The notes below the pieces were generated by a model. The model was not told where the DNA came from and ran no database searches. It saw only the letters and a list, made by a program, of their open reading frames with translations. A program made the position numbers and the translations under genes. A DNA stretch of 13,816 bases from CAYJAD01 sp964371835 (lineage in GTDB: Bacteria > Desulfobacterota > Desulfovibrionia > Desulfovibrionales > Desulfovibrionaceae). Shown here one piece after another: positions 6,707-13,763 of this stretch (position 1 is the first letter of the stretch; each line of letters begins with the position of its first letter). Location: assembly GCA_964371835.1 (NCBI GenBank), contig CAYJOP010000058.1, positions 1 to 13,816 on the forward strand. The letters are read 5' to 3'.

Positions 6707-8317
6707 ATGACAGCAATTGCTCCCATGCCTTCAGAACAAGATACAAAAAAAGTTGATGCTATAAATACAGACCAAGTGCTTGGTATTATAGACCTTGGCA
6801 GTAACTCTGCCCGTTTGCTACTTGTGCAAATTTTGCCAAGTGGCGCATATATTGTGCTTAATAGAGTAAAGCATATGGTGCGTCTTGGTGAAAATGCCTT
6901 TCAAACAAGAATGTTACAAGAAAATGCCATGCATAGAACCTTGATTGTGATACGTTCATTTATGAGTATGTGTCGCACTTATAAGGTTACGCATATGTTA
7001 CCCATGGCTACTGCCGCAGTGCGTGATGCCTTAAATGGCAAGGAATTTTTACAAAGGGTGCGTGAAAAAACAGGCCTTGAATTGAGCGTCATTTCAGGTA
7101 AGGAAGAAGCGCGTTTGATATATCTTGGTGTGTCTAGCGGCTTACCCATGACCCACACCATGCGCGCCTTTATGGACATAGGCGGAGGCAGCACAGAAAT
7201 TGCCATTGCTGGTGCTCATGGGCATGAAAGTTTGGATTCGTTAAAGCTAGGTTGCGTGCGTTTAACTAACCGTTTTTTGGCAAAACATGAAAATGAAGTT
7301 TCAAATAAAATTTTTGCTGAAATGTGTCATTATGTGAAGGTTAAGGGCGTGCATGCCATTGCCAGAGCCAAGAAATTTGCGGCAGGGGAGTTGATTGCAA
7401 GCTCAGGTACTGCTTTGGCTTTGCAGGCAGTGGCCCATAGGCTTGAGTATGGTACAAACCCAAGTGATGACCAAACAACTCTTAGCCTTGAAGGTCTTAG
7501 AAAGGCTTGTAAATATATTTGTTCCATGACTGCTGAGCAGCGTTATGCACTGCCTGGCGTGAATAGAAGACGAGCTCAAGTGTTAGTTGCAGGTGCAGCC
7601 ATTATGGTTACACTTATGGAAGAAATGAATTTTACGCAAGCAACTGTAAGTAATAAAAACTTACAAGATGGCATCTTAATGGATTATTTAAGAAATACTC
7701 AACAAGATGTCATGCAAAATGTACGCTCAGTGCGAGAGCACAGTGTTTTACAATTGGCCAAGCGATGTAATTTTGAGGAACAACACGCAAGGCATATTGC
7801 CAATTTGAGTTTGCAATTACATGATTCCGCCGTTGATTGTGGTTTTATACCTCTTAACCATAAAGGGCGAGAGTTATTGTATTATAGCTCGTTACTGCAT
7901 GATATTGGCATCTTTATTTCATATGCTCGACATGCCACACATGGAGCGTATTTGATTAATAATACAGATTTGCTGGGTTTTAGTGATCATGAAATTCGCT
8001 TTATGGCAGAAATTACACGATATCATAATGTAAAGCCCACGAAAAAATATGAAGAATATATTCAGCGCGCTGCGGGCACATATGATAAACAGAGGATTTT
8101 TTCACTATTAATTTCTCTTGCGGAGAATATGGATCGCTTGCACTGTCAGCATGTGCAGGAAGTTTTTTTTGTAAAAGAGAAGGGTAAGGCTGTGTTAAAT
8201 GTTAGTGCTTTGTCGTCAAGTCCCATTGAAAAGGATGCCATAAACTCCATGACTAAATTGCTAGCCAAATGGCTTGGAATGGATGTGGAGATAAAGTTTA
8301 ATTCTCTTACTTTGTAG
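6707..8317 (+). CDS. ppx: Exopolyphosphatase / GppA-type phosphatase with HD domain
   Basis: This 536-residue phosphatase removes terminal phosphate from polyphosphate (Ppx) and may also act on pppGpp (GppA). The N-terminal actin-like ATPase-fold domains show GIIDLGSNSARLLLV (26-40), ATAAVRDA (101-108), SGKEEARLIYLG (130-141), the phosphate-binding DIGGGSTE (157-164), LKLGCVRL (179-186) and SSGTALAL. The C-terminal part, from about 345, is an HD domain with His363, His398-Asp399 (LLHDIG), His412 and His440. The place of the last HD aspartate is SLAENMDRLH, with Glu473 where the upstream HD protein has Asp125. Its length is near that of the long E. coli-type enzymes (about 510 residues). AAAGG precedes the ATG. 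It is the last gene of the polyphosphate operon and is followed by a strong hairpin at 8356. Confidence 0.9.
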   Translation: MTAIAPMPSEQDTKKVDAINTDQVLGIIDLGSNSARLLLVQILPSGAYIVLNRVKHMVRLGENAFQTRMLQENAMHRTLIVIRSFMSMCRTYKVTHMLPMATAAVRDALNGKEFLQRVREKTGLELSVISGKEEARLIYLGVSSGLPMTHTMRAFMDIGGGSTEIAIAGAHGHESLDSLKLGCVRLTNRFLAKHENEVSNKIFAEMCHYVKVKGVHAIARAKKFAAGELIASSGTALALQAVAHRLEYGTNPSDDQTTLSLEGLRKACKYICSMTAEQRYALPGVNRRRAQVLVAGAAIMVTLMEEMNFTQATVSNKNLQDGILMDYLRNTQQDVMQNVRSVREHSVLQLAKRCNFEEQHARHIANLSLQLHDSAVDCGFIPLNHKGRELLYYSSLLHDIGIFISYARHATHGAYLINNTDLLGFSDHEIRFMAEITRYHNVKPTKKYEEYIQRAAGTYDKQRIFSLLISLAENMDRLHCQHVQEVFFVKEKGKAVLNVSALSSSPIEKDAINSMTKLLAKWLGMDVEIKFNSLTL

Positions 8318-8355
8318 TCTTTTGTGCTCAATTAGCTAATTAGTCGGAGGCTGAA

Positions 8356-8381
8356 AAAAAGTCATTTTCCAATGACTTTTT
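8356..8381. terminator. Bidirectional terminator after ppx
   Basis: A perfect 11-bp stem (AAAAAGTCATT 8356-8366 with 8371-8381) closes loop TTCC. On the plus strand it ends in TTTTT and on the minus strand in seven Ts, so it can serve both ppx and the galE-HPP pair that converges from the right. A 10-bp perfect palindrome ATTAGCTAAT (8331-8340) lies just before it. Confidence 0.75.
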
Positions 8382-8403
8382 GAAAGGCACATTGGCTTCA
8401 AAT

Positions 8404-8478
8404 ACCCCTTTGGGGTCGCCAGAAATTAATTCTGGCTTATTTTACGCCATGCGGAATTTTTCTGTAAGAAAAATTCCG
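8404..8478. repeat. Cluster of three intergenic hairpins
   Basis: Three short inverted repeats follow in series: ACCCC-TTT-GGGGT (8404-8416), GCCAGAA-ATTAA-TTCTGGC (8418-8436) and an 11-bp perfect stem CGGAATTTTTC (8452-8462) with GAAAAATTCCG (8468-8478) around TGTAA. None has a U-tract, so they are not obvious terminators. The last resembles the hairpin at 1-32. The remainder of the convergent spacer (8479-8674) is AT-rich and I see no gene in it. Confidence 0.6.
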
Positions 8479-8674
8479 TTAGCCGAAACTTGAAAAACTT
8501 ATTTTTTGCACCATAAAATTGCCATAAATTCGCATTCAATGCTCATATTTCTGGTAATTTTATTGGTTTATCTGGATTTAAAAATATTTTATTTCAAATA
8601 GTTATGATGTTTTTCAGTGTCGACTAATTATGCAAATGGAATTTAATTTCATGGGCACAAAAATGAGTAATTAC

Positions 8675-9193
8675 TTACCACCATTTAATGGGATAACGCC
8701 GCTGACCTGTAAGATAATTAAGTCCAATGCCAATGCCAGTAACCATGGCAGCACCAAGTAAACAAGGTGTCACAGCGTAAAGATAACCAAGGTCATGAAT
8801 GGCCTTGCCCCCAACCACTGCAAGCAAGGCTGATGCCCCACCTGGCGGATGCAAGGTTTTGGTGAGCGTCATCAATAAAATTGCCAATGAAACGGAAGTA
8901 CAAGCCGCAGCAATGGGTATTTGGCTAAGCAAAATTTGACAAGTAACACCTGCTATGGCTGATACAAAATGACCACCAAGTACATTGCGTGGTTGGGCAA
9001 GTGGACTGTTTGGTACGCCAAAAACTAAAACTGCTGATGCCCCAAAGGAGGCCATGAGTAAGTGAGTGTCATAGGCTTCAAAATAGTACAAGTCTGCAAG
9101 GGCAATGCAGGCCATGCAAATGGACGAACCAACCCAAGCCCAAAAAGCATTGATGATTTTTTGTCGCTCAAGTAGTTTTTTTCTGTGCAGCAT
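8675..9193 (-). CDS. HPP-family integral membrane protein
   Basis: This 172-residue membrane protein belongs to the HPP family, named for a conserved His-Pro-Pro. The signature LHPPGGASALL (His115-Pro116-Pro117) is present, as is the earlier family block PNSPLAQPRNVLGGH (61-75). Four to five hydrophobic segments are visible, near residues 15-35, 46-60, 76-112 and 137-160. Some plant and cyanobacterial relatives have been linked to nitrite transport, but the function in bacteria like this one is not established and I do not assign a substrate. The gene starts 11 bases after galE ends, so the two are probably cotranscribed, though no functional link to sugar metabolism is evident. The Shine-Dalgarno sequence is weak. 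Confidence 0.8.
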   Translation of the reverse strand: MLHRKKLLERQKIINAFWAWVGSSICMACIALADLYYFEAYDTHLLMASFGASAVLVFGVPNSPLAQPRNVLGGHFVSAIAGVTCQILLSQIPIAAACTSVSLAILLMTLTKTLHPPGGASALLAVVGGKAIHDLGYLYAVTPCLLGAAMVTGIGIGLNYLTGQRRYPIKWW

Positions 9194-9204
9194 GAGGACT
9201 CAGT

Positions 9205-10173
9205 TTAGAACTTTTTATTAAGTTCCCAATTCCAAGCTGTCTGCAAAATGTATTTAATATCCACATGTTTTGGTTGCCAGCCAAGAACTTCAACAGCTTT
9301 TTTATTGTCAGCAAAAAGTTTGGCAGGGTCGCCAGCACGTCTATTGGCAAGAATTGTCGGACATTTTTTACCTGTAACTTCCTCTGCCGCCGCAATAAGC
9401 TCTTTTACGCTAATGCCAATGCCAGTACCAAGATTTAGATAGCCGCTGTAACTGTCAAGCTTTTCAAGCGAAAGGCGATGAGCCAAGGCCAAATCTTCCA
9501 CATGTATATAATCTCTTATGCAAGTGCCATCCTTGGTGTCGTAATCTGTGCCAAATACATGGATGTTTTCACGCTCACCTTTAATGGCTTTTAGTACCAA
9601 GGGGATTAAATGCGTTTCTGGGGTATGACTTTCGCCAATGCTGCCATCATGACTACAGCCTGCGGCATTAAAATACCTTAAAGCTATATATTTTAAGCCG
9701 TAAGCCTGATGATAGTCAGCAAAAACTTGCTCAATCATAAATTTTGTTTTGCCATATGGGTTAATGGGCATTTGGGGATGTTTTTCGTCAATGGGCAGGT
9801 AAACAGGGTCACCATATGTGGCGCAAGTGCTTGAAAAAACAATTTCCTTAACATCAAATTCAAGCATGACATCCAATAAGTTAATGGTGCCAACTACGTT
9901 GTTTTGATAATATTTTTGCGGACTTTCCATGCTTTCACCCACATAGGCAAAGGCTGCAAAATGTATGACCGATGTAATTTTATGTTGCTTAAATACTTCT
10001 CTTAGCGAATCTTTGTCCATTAAATCTGCTTTAACAAAAATAGCTCTCTTGTCTACTGCGGCCTCATGTCCATATATTAAGTTGTCGGCAACAATACATT
10101 TGTAATTATTATCCAACAAGTGTTTTGTGGTGTGTGAACCAATATAGCCAGCACCACCCATAATTAAAATCAT
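9205..10173 (-). CDS. galE: UDP-glucose 4-epimerase
   Basis: This 322-residue NAD-dependent epimerase of the extended short-chain dehydrogenase family interconverts UDP-glucose and UDP-galactose. The NAD-binding Rossmann motif is Gly6-x-x-Gly9-x-x-Gly12 at the very start (ILIMGGAGYIGSH). The substrate hallmark HFAAFAYVGESM follows at 71-82. The catalytic site has FSSTCATYG, with Thr116 where E. coli has Ser124, and Tyr140-x-x-x-Lys144 in NPYGKTK. RYFNAAG and the C-terminal LGWQPKH are also typical. The length is close to the usual 330. A GGGG ribosome site precedes the ATG by about 7 bases. It is divergent from rfbB, so the region encodes supply of activated sugars for surface polysaccharide in two opposed units. 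Confidence 0.93.
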   Translation of the reverse strand: MILIMGGAGYIGSHTTKHLLDNNYKCIVADNLIYGHEAAVDKRAIFVKADLMDKDSLREVFKQHKITSVIHFAAFAYVGESMESPQKYYQNNVVGTINLLDVMLEFDVKEIVFSSTCATYGDPVYLPIDEKHPQMPINPYGKTKFMIEQVFADYHQAYGLKYIALRYFNAAGCSHDGSIGESHTPETHLIPLVLKAIKGERENIHVFGTDYDTKDGTCIRDYIHVEDLALAHRLSLEKLDSYSGYLNLGTGIGISVKELIAAAEEVTGKKCPTILANRRAGDPAKLFADNKKAVEVLGWQPKHVDIKYILQTAWNWELNKKF

Positions 10174-10203
10174 ATCAACCCCAATTAATAAGTTATCATT
10201 GCT

Positions 10204-10252
10204 AAGCTTGACAGAAAAAAATCAATTCAGCATAGTAATCTGTGTCAAGCTT
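10204..10252. promoter_or_regulatory. Divergent galE/rfbB control region with 10-bp inverted repeat
   Basis: A perfect inverted repeat, AAGCTTGACA (10204-10213) and TGTCAAGCTT (10243-10252), is separated by 29 bases. Each arm contains a consensus -35 box TTGACA, one on each strand. The plus-strand box (10208-10213) has CATAGT at 10231-10236, 17 bases on, pointing to rfbB. The minus-strand box (10248-10243) points to galE, but its -10 candidate (TTGATT, 10225-10220) is poor. The two would form interlocked, overlapping divergent promoters, giving leaders of roughly 40 bases for galE and 90 for rfbB. The repeat could instead be a regulator site. This is inference from sequence only. Confidence 0.45.
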
Positions 10253-10336
10253 GTGTTTGTGTTAAAATTAGCAAAACGTGCTGTGAATTGGTACTAAAGT
10301 GTTTGTGTATTTGTCAACCTACAAAAGAGTGTAATT

Positions 10337-11398
10337 ATGCCTTGTTATTTGATTACTGGTGGAGCGGGATTTATTGGTTCTTGCCATGTGTTACAAAGCC
10401 GCAAAGGTGGGGCTAAGGTTATTAACCTTGATAAACTCACCTATGCAGGAAATATGGACAATTTATCCGCATTGTTACAAGATTCAGAGCATGTATTTGT
10501 ACAGGGCGACATTGGCGATGAAGAACTTGTCCGCAAGCTCTTACAGCAATATAAACCTGATGCCATAATTAATTTTGCAGCTGAATCACATGTGGACCGC
10601 TCCATACATGATCCCGATGCCTTTGTGCGCACCAATGTTCTTGGTACATGCGTGTTGCTTCGTGAAAGCCTTAGTTATTGGCAGGGGCTTGAAGATCAAA
10701 AAAAGGTTGATTTTCGCTTTTTGCATGTGTCTACAGATGAAGTGTTTGGTAGCTTAAGCCTTAATGATGCAGCCTTTACTGAGGACACACCATATGCGCC
10801 TAATAGCCCTTATTCCGCATCGAAAGCCTCAAGCGATCATTTGGTACGAGCATTTCATGAAACCTATGGCTTGCCAATACTCATAACAAATTGTTCCAAT
10901 AATTATGGGCCACGCCAATTTCCAGAAAAATTAATACCTTTAGTTATTTGCAATGCACTTGATAATAAACCCATACCCATTTATGGTAAGGGTGAAAATA
11001 TTCGTGATTGGCTGCATGTGGAAGACCATTGTGCTGCCATTGATGTGGTGTTACAGCGTGGTCAAGTTGGGCGCACGTATAATATTGGCGGTAGGGCAGA
11101 GCGAACTAACTTACAAGTGGTAAAAAGCATTTGCCAAGCTCTCGATGATTTTATGCCGAGAACTCATGGTAATTATATGGATTTAATAAACTATGTGACT
11201 GACAGGCCAGGGCATGATTTTCGCTATGCCATTGATTGTACACGCCTTGAAAAAGAGCTTGGTTTTACACCCACTTATGATTTTGATGAAGGTATTTTAG
11301 AAACTGTGCGCTGGTATCTTGAAAATCAAGATTGGGTTCAGCGTGCTCGCAGTGGAGCCTATCAAGACTGGCTAAACCGCAACTACACAGAGAGATAA
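10337..11398 (+). CDS. rfbB: dTDP-glucose 4,6-dehydratase
   Basis: This 353-residue NAD-dependent dehydratase (RmlB) converts dTDP-glucose to dTDP-4-keto-6-deoxyglucose, the branch-point intermediate for rhamnose and other deoxysugars. The N-terminal NAD motif is LITGGAGFIGS (5-15), followed by NLDKLTYAGN (30-39). The family block NFAAESHVDRSI (79-90) and the catalytic triad Thr133-Asp134-Glu135 (STDEVFG) are present, with Tyr159-x-x-x-Lys163 (YSASK). NCSNNYGPRQFPEKLIPL and NIRDWLHVEDHC follow, and the C-terminus has TDRPGHDFRYAID. The position after GFIGS is Cys-His where many family members have Asn-Phe, a small deviation. It ends one base before rfbA, forming one operon. No rfbC or rfbD is present in the window, so the final sugar is unknown. 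Confidence 0.93.
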   Translation: MPCYLITGGAGFIGSCHVLQSRKGGAKVINLDKLTYAGNMDNLSALLQDSEHVFVQGDIGDEELVRKLLQQYKPDAIINFAAESHVDRSIHDPDAFVRTNVLGTCVLLRESLSYWQGLEDQKKVDFRFLHVSTDEVFGSLSLNDAAFTEDTPYAPNSPYSASKASSDHLVRAFHETYGLPILITNCSNNYGPRQFPEKLIPLVICNALDNKPIPIYGKGENIRDWLHVEDHCAAIDVVLQRGQVGRTYNIGGRAERTNLQVVKSICQALDDFMPRTHGNYMDLINYVTDRPGHDFRYAIDCTRLEKELGFTPTYDFDEGILETVRWYLENQDWVQRARSGAYQDWLNRNYTER

Positions 11399-11399
11399 T

Positions 11400-12293
11400 A
11401 TGAAAGAACGTAAGGGTATTATTTTAGCTGGTGGCTCAGGTACGCGCTTGCATCCGCTTACTTTAAGCATAAGCAAACAGCTCATGCCTATTTACGATAA
11501 GCCTATGATTTATTATCCATTATGCACACTGCTGCTAGCAGGCATAAGAGATATTAGCATCATTTCAACGCCAGATCACTTGCCACTTTTTAAATCCTTA
11601 CTGGGTGATGGCAGCGCTTGGGGGTGTGAGCTTAGGTATATTGTACAACCATCACCCGATGGCCTTGCGCAATCATTTCTGCTGGCAAAACCATATATTA
11701 AAGGGCATCCATCTTGTCTCGTGTTGGGTGATAACATATTTTTTGGTAACAGTTTAGATTTATACCTGCATGATGCTACCACTCAAACCAGTGGTGCCAC
11801 AATTTTTGGCTATCACGTTAGTGACCCAGAGCGCTATGGCGTGGTGGAGTTTGATGCCAATAATCGTGTGGTTAGTATTGAAGAAAAGCCTAAAATTCCA
11901 CGCTCAAATTATGCCGTCACAGGACTTTATTTTTATGATGAGGATGTTGTAGATATTGCAGCGGCTGTTAATCCGTCTGCTAGAGGTGAGCTTGAAATTA
12001 CCGATGTAAATAATGCATATTTGCAAAGAGGTGATTTAACAGTAAAACTTATGGGGCGTGGCTTTGCTTGGCTTGACACAGGCACTCACGATTCACTTTT
12101 AGCAGCATCATCATATGTGCAGGCCATGCAAACAAGACTTGGTTTGTATGTGGCTTGCCCAGAGGAAATTGCTTGGCGTAAAGGTTATATAAGTACAGAT
12201 CAATTGCGCGCCTGTGGTATTAGTTTGCGTAAATCTGCCTATGGTGAATACTTGTTAGAACTTGCTGATGGTAGCAAGGGTGCGGTTATATAA
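11400..12293 (+). CDS. rfbA: Glucose-1-phosphate thymidylyltransferase
   Basis: This 297-residue nucleotidyltransferase (RmlA) makes dTDP-glucose from dTTP and glucose-1-phosphate, the step before RfbB. The nucleotide-binding signature is ILAGGSGTRLHPLT (8-21), with the catalytic lysine in SKQLMP (25-30). LGDNIFFG (109-116) supplies the metal-binding aspartate. EEKPKIPRSNYAVTGLYFYD (161-180), GELEITDVN (196-204) and WLDTGTHDSL (224-233) complete the family pattern. Length is standard (about 290). The start lies one base after the rfbB stop with a GAGAG ribosome site inside rfbB. The gene is followed after 20 bases by a selenoprotein gene, apparently in the same transcript. Confidence 0.94.
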   Translation: MKERKGIILAGGSGTRLHPLTLSISKQLMPIYDKPMIYYPLCTLLLAGIRDISIISTPDHLPLFKSLLGDGSAWGCELRYIVQPSPDGLAQSFLLAKPYIKGHPSCLVLGDNIFFGNSLDLYLHDATTQTSGATIFGYHVSDPERYGVVEFDANNRVVSIEEKPKIPRSNYAVTGLYFYDEDVVDIAAAVNPSARGELEITDVNNAYLQRGDLTVKLMGRGFAWLDTGTHDSLLAASSYVQAMQTRLGLYVACPEEIAWRKGYISTDQLRACGISLRKSAYGEYLLELADGSKGAVI

Positions 12294-12313
12294 ATAATAT
12301 ATTAGGAGTAATT

Positions 12314-12541
12314 ATGGAAATTAGCATTACTTATTGTGGCATGTGAAATTATGAACCTCGGGCAACCAGTTTGGCTGCCAAAATTGAAGCCGCACTTGGA
12401 TGTAATGTGAAGCTTATTCCAGCAGGTGGCGGTGTATTTGATGTAAAAGTTGATGAAACCTTGGTGTATTCAAAAACTGCCACTGGTAATTTTCCTGATG
12501 AGGAAACGTTGGTTAAAGAAATGCTTGCCGCATACCAATAA
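12314..12541 (+). CDS. selW: SelW-like (Rdx family) selenoprotein with in-frame TGA
   Basis: This 75-residue selenoprotein is interrupted for ordinary gene finders by TGA at 12344-12346 (codon 11). Read as selenocysteine (U), the N-terminus is MEISITYCGMUNYEPRATSL. It carries the redox motif Cys8-x-x-Sec11 after the first beta-strand, the position and sequence context of SelW/Rdx proteins. The rest continues without a stop: a helix (ATSLAAKIEAALG), GGGVFDVKVDETLVYSK, then NFPDEETLVKEMLAAY, all typical of the family, ending TAA at 12539-12541. A strong AGGAG (12304-12308) precedes the ATG. The likely role is a thioredoxin-fold redox protein; the exact substrate is unknown for bacterial members. 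It follows rfbA by 20 bases and is closed by a strong terminator. A candidate selenocysteine-insertion hairpin lies at 12361-12379. The coding assignment is strong because the frame is conserved on both sides of the TGA. Confidence 0.88.
12361..12379 (+). promoter_or_regulatory. Candidate bacterial SECIS hairpin
   Basis: Inside the selenoprotein coding sequence, 14 bases after the TGA, GGCA (12361-12364) pairs with TGCC (12376-12379). After an A/C mismatch, CCA (12366-12368) pairs with TGG (12372-12374), leaving an apical loop GTT. A G-U in the apical loop at about this distance from UGA is what SelB recognises in the E. coli formate dehydrogenase element, although here the loop sits about 3 bases further from the UGA. 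Bacterial SECIS elements vary, so this is a structural match and not proof. Confidence 0.55.
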
Positions 12542-12563
12542 AGTAAAAATCATAATCCATATA

Positions 12564-12598
12564 AAATCCCTGCATCGCAAATGGTGCAGGGATTTTTT
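12564..12598 (+). terminator. Terminator of the rfbBA-selenoprotein unit
   Basis: An 11-bp stem (AAATCCCTGCA 12564-12574 with 12585-12595) extends inward by two more pairs (12575-12576 with 12583-12584), leaving a 6-base loop, and ends in six Ts (12593-12598). It lies 22 bases after the selenoprotein stop. Confidence 0.9.
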
Positions 12599-12680
12599 AA
12601 TATAGTAGTATTTTTTTCCTAGTTGTATTTAATCTTCCGTAAGTAAGTATTTGTATTTATGTTTAAATTTATCAAGAAAG

Positions 12681-12697
12681 TTGGAATGCTTCTTGCT
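12681..12697 (+). promoter_or_regulatory. Sigma-54-type -24/-12 promoter
   Basis: TTGGAATG...TTGCT matches the RpoN consensus: GG at 12683-12684 and GC at 12695-12696, exactly ten bases apart, with TTGG and TTGCT contexts. Transcription would start near 12708, about 80 bases before the acidic protein gene. A small hairpin, GGGAA (12710-12714) with TTCCC (12720-12724), lies at the start of the predicted leader. An enhancer-binding protein site was not identified. Confidence 0.6.
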
Positions 12698-12788
12698 TTA
12701 AAGAACATAGGGAAATAACTTCCCAGTAAATTTTATGTCTTTAGGCTGAAGGCATGAGGTAATTATTAAAAAGTAAAAGGTGTTTTCT

Positions 12789-13223
12789 ATGTCAATTTCA
12801 AGTATTGCTGATACCACATCCTATGCTAGTATTTACTTTAATACAACACAACAACAAAGCACAGAGGCTAAAATTAGCTCAGGTTCGAGTCAAGATTCAG
12901 TAAGTTTTTCACCAGAGGCCATGGCTATGTATCAACAAGCACAAGAGGCAAAGCAAGCTCCTAGTGATACCGATACTGCCAATGACGACGCTAATGATTC
13001 AAGCTTATTAGAGTCAGGTAAGGATGAAGCAACTCTAGCTGAGCAAGCCATAGCTGGCGGCATGAAGGGCAAAGGCAAAGGCTCAGGTGGTGGCTCAGAA
13101 GATGATGAAGATGATGAAACCACAGATTGGTACGATGAACTTTTGGATAGTATGTATGGCACAACTGATGAAACCGAAGAAAGTATTTTCAATACTCTAA
13201 TGGGTGAAGAAGAAAAATCATAA
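12789..13223 (+). CDS. Acidic low-complexity protein of unknown function
   Basis: I do not recognise a family for this 144-residue product. It has no cysteine, no signal peptide and no membrane segment. Residues 36-52 (QDSVSFSPEAMAMYQQA) form a motif that resembles a short 'DxVxxSxEA' segment seen in some small Desulfovibrio and flagellar-associated proteins; this is impression, not a search result. Residues 57-80 are Asp/Asn/Ser-rich, 91-102 are a Gly/Lys spacer (MKGKGKGSGGG), and 103-142 are strongly acidic with a possible C-terminal helix (TTDWYDELLDSMYG...ESIFNTLMG). The ATG at 12789 is preferred over GTG at 12780 because AAAAGG (12775-12780) lies eight bases before it and includes the G of that GTG. 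It stands alone, behind a sigma-54-type promoter, suggesting regulated expression. Confidence 0.65.
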   Translation: MSISSIADTTSYASIYFNTTQQQSTEAKISSGSSQDSVSFSPEAMAMYQQAQEAKQAPSDTDTANDDANDSSLLESGKDEATLAEQAIAGGMKGKGKGSGGGSEDDEDDETTDWYDELLDSMYGTTDETEESIFNTLMGEEEKS

Positions 13224-13325
13224 AAAATGTACTACTTTAAACTTCTTTTACTAATGACGTTTAATGTAGTGAAATTTATTTGTAAATTATTAAAAAAATA
13301 AACTTTCAGATGGAGAGGTTATAGA

Positions 13326-13353
13326 GGAAAAGCAGTCTTAGGGCTGCTTTTTC
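13326..13353 (+). terminator. Terminator after the acidic protein gene
   Basis: The stem GGAAAAGCAG (13326-13335) with CTGCTTTTTC (13344-13353) contains one G-T wobble and can extend by two inner pairs to a short loop. It ends in a T-rich tail (13348-13352 then TCATTTATA). It lies about 100 bases after the stop at 13223; the sequence between is AT-rich and holds nothing I recognise. Confidence 0.65.
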
Positions 13354-13389
13354 ATTTATATATGTAGTTTTAATAACTTAAAATACTCT

Positions 13390-13545
13390 GGGGGCGAAAG
13401 ATAGATTTGTAACCAGCAACCTTTAGTCTAGGATCCTGAAACTTTATTGTTGAGTTATTTGGCAGGAGCTGTGACATTTACGCTCCATAAATGAAAAACA
13501 ATTAACTGTAGAAATAACGTATCAAATCTGATTGCCCCTCTTTTT
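13390..13545. other. Nested inverted-repeat element, possible structured RNA or MITE
   Basis: Four pairs of complementary arms are strictly nested: GGGGC (13391-13395) with GCCCC (13534-13538); AGATTTG (13403-13409) with CAAATCT (13523-13529); GTTATTT (13454-13460) with AAATAAC (13512-13518); GGAGC (13465-13469) with GCTCC (13482-13486). An alternative central hairpin is CATTTA (13475-13480) with TAAATG (13488-13493). On the plus strand the outer helix runs into five Ts (13541-13545), as at the end of a small RNA. The same ends can be read as imperfect terminal inverted repeats of a small non-autonomous mobile element. No open frame of note lies inside. I do not recognise an RNA family. Confidence 0.35.
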
Positions 13546-13594
13546 GGTGAAAAACCAGATATTTGGGCTAGCTTGTGGGGAATAAAAATTTAAC

Positions 13595-13669
<75 letters not shown>

Positions 13670-13685
13670 TCATGTGGATTTTTAA

Positions 13686-13759
13686 TGGAGGCGGCATCCG
13701 GATTTGAACCGGAGATAAAGGCTTTGCAGGCCTCTGCCTTACCACTTGGCCATGCCGCC
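13686..13759 (-). tRNA. tRNA-Cys (GCA)
   Basis: The minus strand begins GGCGGCATGG at 13759 and ends TGCCGCC-T-CCA at 13686. The anticodon stem GAGGC/GCCTT holds the loop CTGCAAA, giving anticodon GCA. The T arm is CCGGTTCAAATCCGG and CCA is encoded. It is 16 bases from the preceding tRNA-Gly and 4 from the next, so the three tRNAs are one transcript. Confidence 0.95.
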
Positions 13760-13763
13760 ATAT

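Noticed and set aside
12780..12788. Upstream GTG start for the acidic protein
   Set aside because: The GTG overlaps the AAAAGG ribosome site itself, which is placed correctly for the ATG at 12789.
13390..13545. tmRNA or a degenerate tRNA in the nested element
   Set aside because: The GGGGGCGAAAG start recalls tmRNA, but the conserved ATTCGACGGG segment, a tag reading frame and a tRNA-like 3' end are missing. A T-arm-like GGTTACAAATC on the minus strand lacks a matching stem.
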